This document shows, piece after piece, positions 35,886 through 49,200 of a stretch of 64,000 nt of DNA. The notes under the pieces were generated by a model. It saw only the letters and a list, made by a program, of their open reading frames with translations. It did not search any database and was not told the origin of the DNA. The position numbers were made by a program, and so were the translations under genes. The DNA comes from Haemonchus contortus (Eukaryota > Nematoda > Chromadorea > Rhabditida > Trichostrongylidae): assembly GCA_000469685.2 (NCBI GenBank), contig LS997565.1, positions 10,980,505-11,044,504 on the forward strand. Direction: 5' to 3'. Positions within the stretch are counted from its first letter, which is position 1. Every line of letters starts with the position of its first letter.

Positions 35886-38800
35886 TATTGATCAGTTCCA
35901 TGGACCTTTTTCTAGCGAGCCAGCACATTAAACATGCTGAGCTAATAAAAGAAGCAATCATGGAGTTCGTGATGAAATCGATTTATTTTTGGCTACAAAT
36001 TGATTTTGTATTATTCGTGAGAAATATGAATCGCAAACGAATTAGTAAATTTACACAAATGGATTATGAGTATTCTATTGAACATTAACAAATTTAATCT
36101 CTCTCATGCACTTTTTTCAAAAAAAAAAAAGGAAATTTTATCGGAGAAAACCCAGTTGTTTAGAATTAAGTTTTCGAATTTCATTCTTTTCCCCAAAAAG
36201 AAAAAGTGCTGAAAATGGGGAGGGGGATTAAAAATGGAGCATTTAATAAAAATGGACGGAAAAAATCAAGGATGAAAAAGAGTTTTCCCAGGGAAGGAGC
36301 ACACTAGTTGTAGTTTACCCAGTTATTGGCAAATGATTTCTTTGAAAAAAAAATTAATTATAAACGGATTAAATAACGTTGACAAGGAAGAGAGAATCTG
36401 TAATTCATAGTCAGAAGGAAAATCCATAGGAAATCCAGAAAGGGAATGGAAGAATAAAATGAGTGAATGTGTATTGAAAGTGAAGGGGCAGGACGGTGAG
36501 AGGATTGGAAGGGAGAAAAATGAGAAGGAAACTACTGATTCGGGCTAATGGCCAAGTGAGGTCTTTCATTCCCGAATCTCGATTCCCACATCGCACTTCA
36601 AAATCAACAGTTACTGCAATTGTTGCAATTGCAACTTGCTGAAACTGTTTTTTTAACAGCCCTAGTTTGGAAGCGTAGTTTTCAAAGTTCCTTAGTTAGA
36701 TTTCGTTTTTTGAGATCGATAAGAAGCGAGTGAGAATCAAATGAACAGAAGAGACAGGTAGATAATTGATATTAAATAGGGGATACTCAATTCGAGCGGT
36801 TAGCAAGAGATATGGTAGTAGCAAAGTCACGTAGAAGTACGAGGCTACGGACCCGAGATCCATAAAAAATGACCTTCGCTTCAAAAATCAATACGAACTC
36901 TGTCGATGAATCCAGAATTTAGTAACAAAAACAAGAACAAATCCCCACGATAATCGTAAAATCCCCGCCCGGGACTTTTGATGAGCCTTTAGTGGGTAGC
37001 GACCGAACAAAGAAGGGACCATTGGATCATGGATGAATGTCAAGGTTCGTTGCGCAATCGCAACCGCCGCCACCGACGACGACGGACGACGACCCCTCAA
37101 CCCCGCCTCCCCTTCACATAGGCCATGCCCCTAACTCAATCACAAATGGGAGTTGTTGTGGAGGTCGTTGAGGTGTGGGGAGGGGAGGTAAACAGATGGA
37201 GAAGGAGAGTAGTAGTTATTCTGGCTACAAAGCATAGTCATTATAACGAGCTATTCGATATTCAGACTAATCCAAGCGGACATCTGTCAGCCAGCTCAAT
37301 TGTGAGAAGTGGGCGTGTTCCCCCTGGTAACCCGATGCTGTTGTTGCCACCTTTTTCAGTCTCTACGGCTCCAGACTATGTGAGGGGAGGGGAGAACGAA
37401 GACAAAGACGACTAGTTGTTGCTCGAACACCACAACCCTACTAATCGCTATCCAACCTTTGTAATTGGCGGTGAGCGGTGTCCGTCTGGGGTGTTGAAGA
37501 CGAAAGGACCCTGCCGACATCGTCATAACCCCAACGGTCGGACCTATTTGAAACAATATTGGCCCGATGAATCGACGACGACGACGGAACCATGGGCCGA
37601 TCAATTAGAAGGAACGTTTAGAGCAATTGGCAAGCTGCGATGTTCAATCAAAATGACCTCACAAGGTTAATAAGGGCAACGGGGACCCCATGGCCTCTGG
37701 GCACCCAGAACCGGGACTAATCCAACTTTGTCTAGAAGAAACCCAAAGTAACCATTTAAGACGGCAATTTTCGAGGTGCTTTTGAGATAATCAGGGACAA
37801 AGAGCTGTAAAACATCAAATTATTCTCGCCCTACATGAGTTTAGGGTTTTTAGGGTCGGCAATTAATAGCCGTCTGGAACTGCAGTACATTCGGGAACAG
37901 GAGATTCTCTTTGCTTCATAAGGTGACTTCTATCAGGTCGGTCAGATAGCCGTCCGTTGACCACTGGGAACCCTAAACCTCGAGTGGAATTGGCTTTGAG
38001 AACCGAAGCCACCCATTTGCCCACCACAGTCGTATTAAGGAAGTTCAGTACAGGCGATAGGAGACGGTGGAAGTAAAGAGTACAGGTAAGCATCAAGATA
38101 GGAGACAGGGAAAGGAGAATATGAAGAGTGAAAATATAAAAAATAAAATGAAAATCAAATGTTTTGACCAAAAGTCGTTCCAGCCAAGGACGGATCGAAA
38201 GAACAAATCGACCCAGATGGCAGGTCATGACACTCCGGTCAGATCTCCTTGAGCAATCTGGGATAATGGATGGAGAAAGAAGAAAACTCCAGAATAATCA
38301 ACTCATAGCTTCTATTCTAAGCTATAGATGACATCATTACTACCAGAAAACGAAATCTTTCGATCTACCGGTCAATACTGCAAAATACCCTTTTTTTTGC
38401 AGTCCCATTGGTAGACTTTGGATTTTTTTTAGTTTTTTTTTACTTGGTTTTTATACCATTTTTTGAGGGAGCTTTTTCGTCACTAGTTTTTTAGGTTTTT
38501 TTTTGGAACAATTAGTATTAGAGAACCGAAATTTGAGTTGTTATTCGGATGGTAGCAACATGTCCGCCAATCAACGCTCCGCGACGTGAGCTTGGCGGAA
38601 TCCGTCACTCGTTGTCGTGGATGATGTGACATGTTATGGGCCGAGTAATGGACATATGATGAATCGTTCTGACATTCATGGACGTCCAAATTGATAAAAA
38701 CTACCAGTACGCCATGGAAATTCGTATGCGTTGACATTGGAGTTTTAATTGAATCACCAATTCGTAGTGAATATTGGAGGAAAAAATCAGGTGGGCCTTA

Positions 38801-39116
38801 AAAAATCATAAAAAAATTACTACAAAAAATATTCAAAGGAACCTCTCTCTTGATGATGATCTCAGAAGTGGGTGGTCCACCAGAAATTCGACCCGTTTAG
38901 GCTCAGAAAAAGTGCAAGAAAAAGTTTTCACGAGAAGCCTCTCACAGAGCCCCTTCTCTGGTTGACAATGGCCAATGGGGTGCTTTTGGGAAGGTTGAGA
39001 CAATTATCAACCATCATACTAGAACTCCATAACCCACCCCTCGCTGATGGCGCTTTTAATTTACCCATTTCGGACCGATAATGACGGGGATTTTATGCAG
39101 GATAAAGTGAGAGTGT

Positions 39117-39182
39117 CACCAATCAATCCCTCTGGGACAAGCACCACATTCGACTTTAATTCAGAATCATAATAACATTGGG
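39117..39182 (-). mobile_element. SINE 3'-end fragment
   Basis: CAATCAATCCCTCTGGGACA and CACATTCGACTTTAATTCAG match the 3' end of the SINE family read in minus orientation. The head is absent. Confidence 0.5.
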
Positions 39183-40789
39183 ATGATGATCTGGCCTAAA
39201 TATTTGCATGCAAGGCTGCGGGAACGGAGAGCTTTGGAGGGATTCGAGGCCGCTGGAAGGCTATGGAATCGGGTTTCGTCCATAAACGAATACCATCTGT
39301 GTTTTCGCTGGTCTGAGATTACTTGTATTCGACAATGAGGGCATTTAATAAGTAAGCTTTTTCCGATAAAATTATTAATTTTAAAGCCTCTCTGTTTCAA
39401 CGCCCCGACACCCCTGTCGAAAAACAAGCTCTGAAGGGAGATCTTCGAAATGTCTTTCATGTTATTCATCAAAAATGGTGTAGTGGAAATCGAACCAGAT
39501 GCCACAGTTGTGTACAATCCCCTCATGTACCCCTTTGAGAAGATTTGGGGAAACCTGCGACAACTAAATTAGGGTCTCTACTAGTGTCGGGCTCCAATGA
39601 ATGGATTCCTGAACCCATAATTGGGGCTCCTGATTCGGTAGATCCCTGAAAATTTTTCACTGCCTTCCGATTGCCCGTAGCTTTCAGATAGTAAGACGTT
39701 CCTTCTACAACGTTATACTAGTAAGACATATATGGCTAGCCAGCGTCGTTAGTTATTCCGACAACTGGAAGAACGACAAAATTAGTTGCCATAAAATAGG
39801 TTTATTACCCGTAAACTATGTGCCGATGCATGTGGGTTGATTGCAAAGGTATATTGGCCTTGCCAGGGCAGGAAATCCAAAATATGACCGCTCCAAAACG
39901 AAAAATCATCCAGTGGTCGAAGTCGTCTGCTATCGGATTCCCCCAAAACACCTCGATAAAATCGGATCATAACATTTTCGGCTGACATCTTCGTGGTTGG
40001 TCGGGAGACCTCGGCACACACTTACTGGATTCTACCGAACTGGTGTCACTGTAGCCTTTTTGAGGATTCATTAGTGGAAGCCATTTTGATGCCACCAATC
40101 AATCGCTGGATGTCTCTCGTAATCTCTCACATAATCTCTGGCCAAGCTGCCATCTTCAGTAGGTCTAGCAAGCGGGTCCTTTGTGATGTAGCAGATAAAG
40201 CGGCATTTATTGCAGCTAAGTAGATCCTTGACACTGTTTATTCAAGTAGATCTTGAACTGAAGTCAGCGAAGGGGCTACGCAATTAGAGCTGCACTGGTT
40301 TCTGGGATTCGTCCCAGTTCTGTTGCCAACCCCAATTTTAAAATGGATAGGAGAAAAGCCATTAATTACTACATTGGGAAGAGCTGGGACCAGAAATCTT
40401 TTTCCAGAAACTACGTCTTAAAAGGGATGTTCCTGAGAGAACGATATATGGAATAGGCCCGCATAAATAGGGTCAGGCATGGATTGGCCTCTGACAGAAG
40501 GATCTCAATAAGTTTCTAATAGGAAATGCTTGTTCTGAGGTCCTCGAGACTCGTTCAAGCTCGAACTTGCTCACATATAGGCCCAGACCTTCCCGAACAT
40601 GCCTAAGACGCATCCAAATGTCACCACAATTCTGAAGGGCAGCCCATTGTGCGGACGTATACCAGAACCGATTGATCACGCAAGAAATCGTTCTCCCCTC
40701 CCCTTCCACTCTCTTACTCTTCCCTTTCCTCCCCATCAAAAGGTATAGGGTTCAGATAGGGTGTTTTAATGACTGAGGGCGAATTTTAA

Positions 40790-40869
40790 GGTGGAGACGG
40801 TAGCGCAGTGCTGCCACTTCACGTACAGTCTAAAAGTCCAGAAATCGGAATCCCTGCTTCATCTCCACC
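40790..40869 (+). repeat. tRNA-like sequence with perfect acceptor stem (80 bp)
   Basis: GGTGGAG at the start and CTCCACC at the end pair perfectly. TAGCGCAGTGCTG fits an A box, while the B-box region (AAATCGGAATCCC) is off consensus. The shared GGTGGAG start suggests a relation to the tRNA ancestor of the SINE family. A functional tRNA is unlikely. Confidence 0.45.
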
Positions 40870-41142
40870 TGGGCCGATTACGCCTCTACCCTTCGGGAAC
40901 GTTTTTCGGTACTTGATCCATCTGGGAGGTTTGGTCATCTCTCATATGCCATGTGCAGGTCTACTACCCTAAGAGGGTGGCACGTTCTCAATCGGGGTCG
41001 AATGCCTAAGCATATCCTGTAATTGAACAGAGACTGCACCTTTTTCACCAGGTTTTTGTGCAGAAGCGGAGGAATGTAGCACGAGCTGCATACCGTATCT
41101 ACTAGATCTATTTTCAGCGAGGGAGGACACATCCCATGTCCT

Positions 41143-41193
41143 AACATTGTCTATAGATGTTTTTCATGTACTGCACTAATGTTTTCAGCAGAA
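41143..41193 (-). pseudogene. Partial duplicate of the GPCR last exon
   Basis: These 51 bases match 43121-43171 (the end of GPCR exon 10 and its stop codon) at about 41 of 51 positions by my count. In the same frame they read SAENISAVHEKHL and stop, against STEITSAEQEKQL and stop in the gene. An in-frame TGA lies just upstream and there is no acceptor, so this is a remnant, not a usable exon. Confidence 0.6.
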
Positions 41194-42066
41194 TGTCAAT
41201 AACCCTTGGTTTGTTTTTGCTCACTCGACGGAAGGCGATTCAGGGATTTTGTGGACAGGCAGGTTTGATCACCTGTCCGCTAGGTCTGCGCTTTGTTTCA
41301 CAACAAATTACTCCCGGATACGAAAGTGTTTTGGGTGAATGCTTAATGGGTAGTTCTATTGCATGGTACAGATGGGAGTATTGAATTAATTATATGGCTG
41401 AGTATAGCAATCACCCAGGTGGATCATCATCAACCTCTCCTCCCCAATTAAGCAGTTCCTCGATGCGTGAACGCACGAATGAATACACGCGCGTCATATC
41501 ACACGCCAGTTGTCACGAACGTACGTACCCCTTGAAAATGCTGGACATTAGATCAGGGTCAGGCACATAGCGTGACCGATTACTGGCTGGTCATTGCAAT
41601 CCCCTCTCCCAAACCAGGTCTCAGTACATCCCCTCACATTTGGTGACGTTTGTGAAAGAATCTCCCAGTTTTTTCCTGTTCCATGTATTCCAAAGAACGG
41701 GAGGAAAGCGGGTAGAGACTGGAGGGAAAGGCGGTAGGGGAGTAAGCGGAAGTTCCACTCTCAAGGAGCTGTTCAGGTATTTCAAATGATATCCATTAAA
41801 AGAATTTATTTGCGACTTGCTGAGTCGGGAGAACTTCGGTCCCGGAAATTTGGCATTTTCGCTTTCCCGAGCGGTAACTTGAGAAGTACAGGAGAGATGA
41901 AATCAGTGGAATTCAGTCTAATCTAGAAAAATCATAATGTCTGTTTACCAACTTGATACTAGATTATACCAGCCGACCTTCAGGACTGAAGTCCTGCATT
42001 GATGCTCGACAGAAAGTGAGCCACCGGGAGGGAACGTTTAGTCAAGGGACAAAGTGTTTGGACGGT

Positions 42067-42257
42067 AAATGAATCCGTCTGAAGAATGCGCCTCGCATTC
42101 GATTCCAATCCAGAATCTTATGTTTTTATTGAATGCTTATACTAACGGGCCTCGGAGGGATGACGACTTGGTTGGTCTAGGCAGATATTGATCCAGGATT
42201 CGAAACCATGGCCATGCATGTGGTGATGAGCCACCTACCACTACACCAGCTCCACCC
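42067..42257 (-). mobile_element. SINE copy
   Basis: In minus orientation GGGTGGAGCTGGTGTAGTGG begins the head at 42257. GGTTTCGAATCC is the B box and GACCAACCAAGTCGTCATCC the body. The 3' end is near 42067. It directly abuts the foldback element at 42266. Confidence 0.75.
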
Positions 42258-42265
42258 GACACTTA

Positions 42266-42426
42266 CTTAAAGGCACCGTTCGCGATGATTCAATGGGCGG
42301 GTGTGTCGATGACGTGTCTGCCACTCATTCGACGCCACGTCTGACTTTCTCACGTGACATCGAATGAGAGGCGGACACGTCATCGACACACCCGCCCATT
42401 GAATCATCGCGAACGGTGCCTTTAAG
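42266..42426. mobile_element. Foldback MITE-like element (161 bp)
   Basis: Two arms of about 68 bp are near-perfect reverse complements, with a loop near GCCACGTCTGACTTTCTCAC. The ends read TTAAAGGCACCGTTCGCGAT and the reverse complement. TTAA is present on both sides (42267-42270 and 42422-42425), so a TTAA target duplication is possible, but TTAA is itself palindromic and this is not proof. The element has no coding capacity. Confidence 0.85.
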
Positions 42427-43128
42427 GTGACATTAACTTTAAAAAAAGCGGCACTATCTACCCTTTACTGCCCCATTTTGTCGAGAATGAGCTGGATTTC
42501 TATCGATTTTTCTCAAGAAGATGAAACCGACTAGAAACTTGCCTAGAGGAGTAATTCGACCCGTAGAACACGAATATCGCATCCATTCGTCATGAAAACT
42601 TCGTACTTCATACTTAGGGGCAAGTTTTCAGCAAGATTGGTGACTCAGCTCCATTTGGCGCCGGTGCCTGTGGCGCGAGCGCTAGACGTCTTTATAACCT
42701 CGGGTCAAATAACCCCTCTAGGCAACTTTCTAGTTGGTTTCATCTTCTTGAAAAAAATTCGATGGAAATCCAGCCCATTTTCGGCAAAGTGGGGCAGTAA
42801 AGGGTAAATAGGGCCAAAAAAACATTTCTATCGGTTCCCAATGAAAGCTAGCCAAAAAGATATCCCTTCTACCAATTACTGTAAACAATGAATGAAGGTT
42901 TTCTGCAGAATAAGTTACCGTCCTCTGGCTTCGAGGAATGTCAACGACATTTCGTTTTTGCGATCCTGGAACTCTGACAACATAACTTTTATGTTTCCCT
43001 GTTCCAAAATGATCTCTCGCCCATGTGGGAGAGAGTATGTAAATGGAAGAGTACAATATACAATTATTATTTTTAAATATTCGTATACAACACACACATA
43101 GTAACAATTTCCACTGGAGCAACAGTGT

Positions 43129-43254
43129 CTATAGTTGTTTTTCTTGTTCTGCACTCGTGATTTCGGTAGAAGGAGGTAGATTGATCTGAAACGTTTCCGA
43201 ATAGAACGGTGCTCCATCGCATGCGTATGGATTCGGCCACTTACGTTCAAGCAC
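43129..43254 (-). CDS. GPCR exon 10 (C-terminal tail and stop)
   Basis: The acceptor CAATTTTAG opens a frame in phase 0 that encodes VLERKWPNPYACDGAPFYSE and ends EQEKQL with TAG at 43129-43131. It is hydrophilic, as expected for a cytoplasmic tail. It is the least certain exon, because it is supported only by phase and splice site. A partial duplicate lies at 41143-41193. Confidence 0.68.
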   Translation of the reverse strand: MLERKWPNPYACDGAPFYSETFQINLPPSTEITSAEQEKQL

Positions 43255-46200
43255 CTAAAATTGATTTAATCGCTTTTTTAGGAAAACGGCAGGTCAATAT
43301 GCGTGAGGTGTTCTGAATCGGAGTCGGTGAACTATTCAGGAGTGCAACACTCACGGGTATGGGTCAGGATGCGCCGTGGAGATCGAAAGTTGGGAGTTGC
43401 GCAGAAGTTCTGGTGGACGTGCCAGGACACTTCAACTTGTATAACTCGAAAAAGGAAGGTCCTGCAATAAAGCAGTACCTTCCCACTCGAACCGCTCCTC
43501 TAAGGCTGTTCTTTTTCACAGAAATTTGAAATCCGTGTTCGTGGGCTGGGAAAACTAATCGAAAAGAGGGAGACTGGGCGGATTGTAATCCATGAAATGC
43601 ATTTCCGAAAGCAGCCTAGCTAAATCCTGTCCCATAATCTAATCAGAGGGTGCACACTGACCGAATAGGAAACCTGGTTTGAGAGAACTTCGAGAACCCA
43701 CAATTCGACAAAACAACAATGTAAGTAAACAAAAACACTCGAAAAAACGTGAGCCAAAAGAGATACTTTCCGATGCTGACGAGACCCAGGTTAATCGTCG
43801 AAAGACTCCTGGTTGTTTACTTATAAGTTACTCTTTTCAAATCGAAAAGTAGAAGTACTGGTTGGGAATAGTGTTTCGGTGGTGAATGAAGTAAGAAAAT
43901 TCGCCCACCCTGCGAAAAAGTCTCCTCGAAAGCAATGAAAATAGAGGTTGTACGAGATAACATGACGGAAATGACATGGAGGGGGTGTTGGACGAGCTTT
44001 CATTTGTTACAATTGCCCAAAGAGCTGACTACAACAAGCCAAAACTGTCCAGAATTGCCTTTCGCTGTCGCTATGGGTCATGACATGTTTTTGATCTTCG
44101 TACATGGATTCCCCTGTGACCGGTGCAGCCTCTACAGTGCCGGTGAAACTCGTCCGCACGGAACAAATTTGGAGCCTTCATGACGCTCTAACCGGGCCGT
44201 TTTTAAACCTGATAACGCCATATGCGATATACGAGGGAGCCTAGAATATTTCAGTGGGGAAATCTCAGAAACCATTTTTATCATAAACTGGGAATTCAAC
44301 TGGGACGCGGGTTTTCTGACACACGTGCCTCTGAACACTTTCCTACGGGACGCTCACCTGAGAATCCTCTTCTCTGCTACATATGGAATGTTTTATCTGC
44401 ACAAATGTCAATTCTGACAAGTAATATATGAATTAACTGAGGAACATATAGGAATGGCTTACCCCTACTGAGTATTCTGTTTCGAACTTTTGCGGTTCCA
44501 CTTCCATAGCGGTATCCGCTCGGCAGCGAAGGCAATTGAACACCCGACGATATTCACGTTTATACTTATTCTGTAATAGATCGCATTAAGTAAACTTTCT
44601 CCTTTGTACTTATAGATGTTATAAATTTTCGATGCCAACGGCAAAATAAAAGGATAAACTTTTAGGGCGTTAATCAATCCCGTCTGAGGAATGCGCCCAC
44701 GGGATCCGGATCGATGCCCGCCTAGGCCAACCAAGCCTTCCATTCCTCCAGTGTCGGTAAATGGTACCAGACTCGCGTGGGAAGATAAAAGCACTGATTT
44801 GTACTTCGGTTGGTCACCGCAAGTCATTGTATAAGCCACATACGCATTCAATACGCCACTATGATTCGGAGTGGAATTCGAATGCGGGGCGCGTTCCCCT
44901 GACGGGATTGACTAGTGCCCAGAAACTTTATCCCTTATCCCTCATTATTAACTGCAAAACCTTGGAGAAACAGATATAAAAAAGGATTGGACTGATCAAA
45001 AGCTGAATCATCTATTGTGTACAAAAATGGACTTACATTAAATAATCCATAAATAATCGGATTTAGGCATGAATTTGACATTGCGAGCCAATGTGAACAG
45101 AAGAATAAAATATTGATGTATTTCCATCTGAAATATTTTCAGTGAAAATCCCTCATCTGAAGGGCTCAAAATTTAAAAAAAATGTGACGAACCCGTTAAT
45201 TTCCGGTCGAATTTCATTGAGCAGTAAGTAGGTCTCGAGTGGAAACCAGCATAAAGAAAAGCAAGCGACAACTATCATTAGCATATTCATCAACTGTAAA
45301 GACTGACGTCATCCATAGTTTTAGAAGGGTTTTCAAAGAAATCGGGCGGAGTGGAGTTCTCGAAGGGCGTGGCTAAAATCTTTCACGGACAGATTTGGAA
45401 TTTTTATAAAAGGAGTTTGTAGGAGGGGTTCGACTCTCGGCAAGGAGAAGTTTCCTGTTCTGCCCAATTTGAATATTATCGACCTGCTGCAAACTGTTCC
45501 TTGACTGTTTCTTGTAACCCAAGAGCACTGTGAGTATTTTGATTGGGTTTCCATCAAATCCGACGCATTTTTAGAGTCCGATTCCACTTGATTGCCGATT
45601 TTAGAAATTTGGGAGGAGGTCACATTCGAAGAGGTTCCAGTGAGCGATCCCTCTTAGGGAGCAAACATGCCTTTCAAAATACAGACAAAGAAAGAAAAAA
45701 GCTGATTCCATTCAAATTACCTTTCTATTAGAGATTTCCGTATTGAGGTTGGTATGAGTGTTAGAAGTTTGCTGTTCGGAGCTGTTAACGGTCGAACCCC
45801 AAATCTGAAAGAGCTGCAACAGTAGTCAAATAAAGTACTCAGTCCAGGTGAAATTGACACTTCAGAATTTCAACGTAATTTTTTTTGCTTCTTACATTCG
45901 TTAAAGAGGAAAATTTTGAATGGAAGATGCGGGCACGTTCATACTGCCAGCGTCAAAACGCCGACGTCGGCGCTGGCCGTCAATCGATACCTCCCAAATC
46001 GATGACTCATGCCGAAACCAAAGGAGCTATCACAGCTCAAGAAAGCAAAATCTTCCCCTCCGGAAAGGAAAGAAGACCTATAATTAGAAGTTCTGCAAAG
46101 ATGCGTAGGGTCTGTAACAGTCTGGGTGTCTCTCGCGTAAGCGTACACCTCCCCGCTGTTGGACTATGAACGCGCCCTGTCCAAGATCGACAAGACCATT

Positions 46201-49200
46201 TTTGTTGCACAATTAGTAATTGCACTATCTTACTCTAGAGTAACTTACCTTTATAGCAATCATTGTATAAGCGGTGTCAAGAATGATCATTGGGACGAAA
46301 TAATGTATGATAGTCAGGTACACGTTGTACATTTTCCACCAATTCTCGTCCGCATACACAGGTCGGCACTGAATGAGACTTGTATGGAGTGAAAAGATAG
46401 CAAAATTTTAAAAAAAGGCGATTCCATATTTTCAATAGAATGAGCCTATAGAATAAGCCATGCACCTCTTTTTTGTTCAAAGCCGTAGAAATGTTTGAGG
46501 GGAGCAGGTCGACTGTAGCTTTTTTTATCTAAGAATAATTGAGATCCTTTTCTAGGTCTACCACGGGAATCGAAGTAACTTCTACACTATTTTTTCGAGC
46601 ATGGGTAGAGCCCTTAGCCATTTGATCTGCGCCGTTTCACGGCATATTCACCGGAATTTCGAAGTAGCGTTTACTCATGCTTCGCTGAACTTCCTCAATG
46701 GACATGGTCGAATAGAATTCTTCGGTAGTTGCAAAAATTGAAGTTTGCCCTTTGCCAAATTCTGGACGTTGGCATAGAAAAGAGCACGTAGAGCCGGAAC
46801 TCACTTCCGTGATTGCGTAGCTCCCTTTCAAAATTCACCCGATGAAATAAGCTCACAATGAATATGCCCTAGAGGCAGAGGACCGGCAGGGTTGTGGTCG
46901 GAGGGAATGGGGGTGTAGGAGGGACCAAGATGCGTGACTATAACACAGGTGATTCAAAATGTCAGCACAAGGGTGATGAAGCCCAACAAGCCTGGGTCAT
47001 TTGACTGGTACCCAGAACCGTTGAGAAGGCAAACCGGTGCATTGGCCTGATACACATTCAAAAACCATCACAATCGGGAAGGAAAAGTCAGGTGCACTGC
47101 CCCATCACAACATGGAAGCATCAAAAAAGCAATGAAAACCTGTGAAATAATGAGGTCACCATCCTGAATCAGATAAACCCTGTGAAAAAGACCATGTGGA
47201 AGTGAGACGAGAGCCGCTACAAGCCAAATCAGCAGCACCAGTGACCTTAAACCAACCGATATCCGGAATCAAAGCCATCAGAAATACCACTATTTCTCAC
47301 CTGGCACTTCTGGTGTTCAGTCGACCCTGCTTTGGAAAGAACGTTGTTCGAAATTCGTGAACAGCTGATGCTGTTAGGGTGAAAACTGAAACCGACAAGG
47401 ACACCGTTTCCGCGTATGGAACGATCTGACATAACGATGACGGCAGAAACCATTCCTGAAAAGGGAATCTGTAGCGATATACACGAAAGAATTGAAAAAC
47501 GCCATAGTGTTGTCATTTACAGTGGAATCTAGTAGGTCACTACCAGACACATCCTTAAATGGAGGATGTAGGGTTCATAAGGATTCAGGAGCTAGTTGAT
47601 CCACTACAGAACTTCACTGATTTATTTATTTGTACAATGTCATAATACCTTTAATTCAAGGAAATAAAATCAAACTGCCAAATGGGACCCCTACTTTCTT
47701 GTTGACCTAAGGAAAGGCACAAACTCCGCGTGTAGCCGTAACTTGTCTGTCTCCTTGCTTTTGAAGCATAGACTCGGCTGCTGTCGGTAAGAGAGTAGAG
47801 AAATGAGTAGGCAAGGTAATGAGTAACTTTTTTCGTAGAAGTGACACAAATATGTGTATATTTTGGGCCAGGGCTGACGCTGTAGGGATTATCAGCTAAA
47901 GTTTCACCGATTTTGCCTTTGTGTATGCTGTTTCTTCCACAACGCTGCACATCTCCTCCCTTAGTACCGTTTTAGCGAGGTTCTTGTGCTGAAATCAGAC
48001 ATCCCATAATGAGCTTTGACTCCTACTGACCGACTTGCTCCTTACATCTGCATAAATGTCATGGCTGGTTATATATGGTTTTATTATATCGCTCAAAAAT
48101 AGCTGTAAGCAGTAATACCGTACCTGGAATAGTGCTGCTTGAAATTTGAACGGAATCGCAAATATTCCCGTGAGCAGATCGGCGAAAGCCAGGTTGATAA
48201 TGAAGTATGTGGTGACTGCTCGAGTCCTAGAATATCATGTACATCGAAACTCAAAGTTTAGTAGAAGTCCTAGCCTGAATTTTCTGAAATTCGCTTTGAC
48301 CGTCCAGTATCAAAAATTAGTCTTAAAAAAGTAGAACAGCCAGGAGATATAGGTTCTATTTCTTCTTATTTGTAAGAACTAAATCGTGCAAGCCAGACAA
48401 GAATTTGCTGCAAACTGTAGCTGGTCCTCTCAACAGAATTGGGATGGGAGCCGTATCTACCCCGTTGAAGGGAAGGGTCGTAGTTCTTTTTTCTCCCTGT
48501 CTCTTATTTTTCCGGTCGTCCTTTGTCTTGGCAAACTACGAAGGAGCTGAAGAAGTAAGCAGAAAGTTGGAAGAAGATCGTATTGAACTCATTCGGGTAA
48601 GCGGTGAGTCAGACCCAGCTTGGGGAGGAGGGCATACCGGTTGGTTCCAAGCACTTTGATAATTGGGTAACACGGTTCTTCCAAGGAATATGGACCGTTA
48701 GAAGATGAGCAAATTCTATAACATGATCATAATCCAGTCGACAGATGGGATTCTCACTAAGGAGACCATCGAGAGCATGCAGAGCCTAATCGTTGACTTT
48801 TCATGAAGAGCTCAAGATAAAGCTACGAAGAAATTCCTGGAATGCAAGAGACTTTCAGCTACTCCTGCTGAGCAGCTTCGGCAGTAGATACTCATAAGAA
48901 ATATGTGTGACCCATAGAATGATAAAGTATCTGGACAAGTAAACAAATAGTACTTCACAACGAAGTGGTACTTCTTAAGAAGGCATGTCAACAAATGAGC
49001 GATGGCAAAGTTAGGTCCATAGAGAATATTCGGCTGTTCATATGAGAAATTGGTGTAAACTTGTTGCGAACGGAGTCCTTTATACCGAACTTGTAGGATG
49101 ATCCAGTAAAAGACAAGAGAAATCAGGCCTGGCTACCGATGTTCATTCAAAGATACATACAATCAAACCGTGCCTTAACGAAATTTATAGAAATTGTCCA

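Larger units (their letters stand above)
19400..43120. other. Gene-poor intergenic region
   Basis: No exon chain is supported in these 24 kb. Long minus-strand frames at 21193-21786 and 27268-27788 are Ser/Phe/Pro-rich and follow from the purine bias of the plus strand (GGGAGAAA-like sequence around 20340-20660, 21390-21470 and 27290-27770). A possible isolated exon-like frame occurs on the minus strand at 33293-33433. The rest holds SINE copies, tRNA-like fragments and short repeats, listed separately. Confidence 0.5.
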
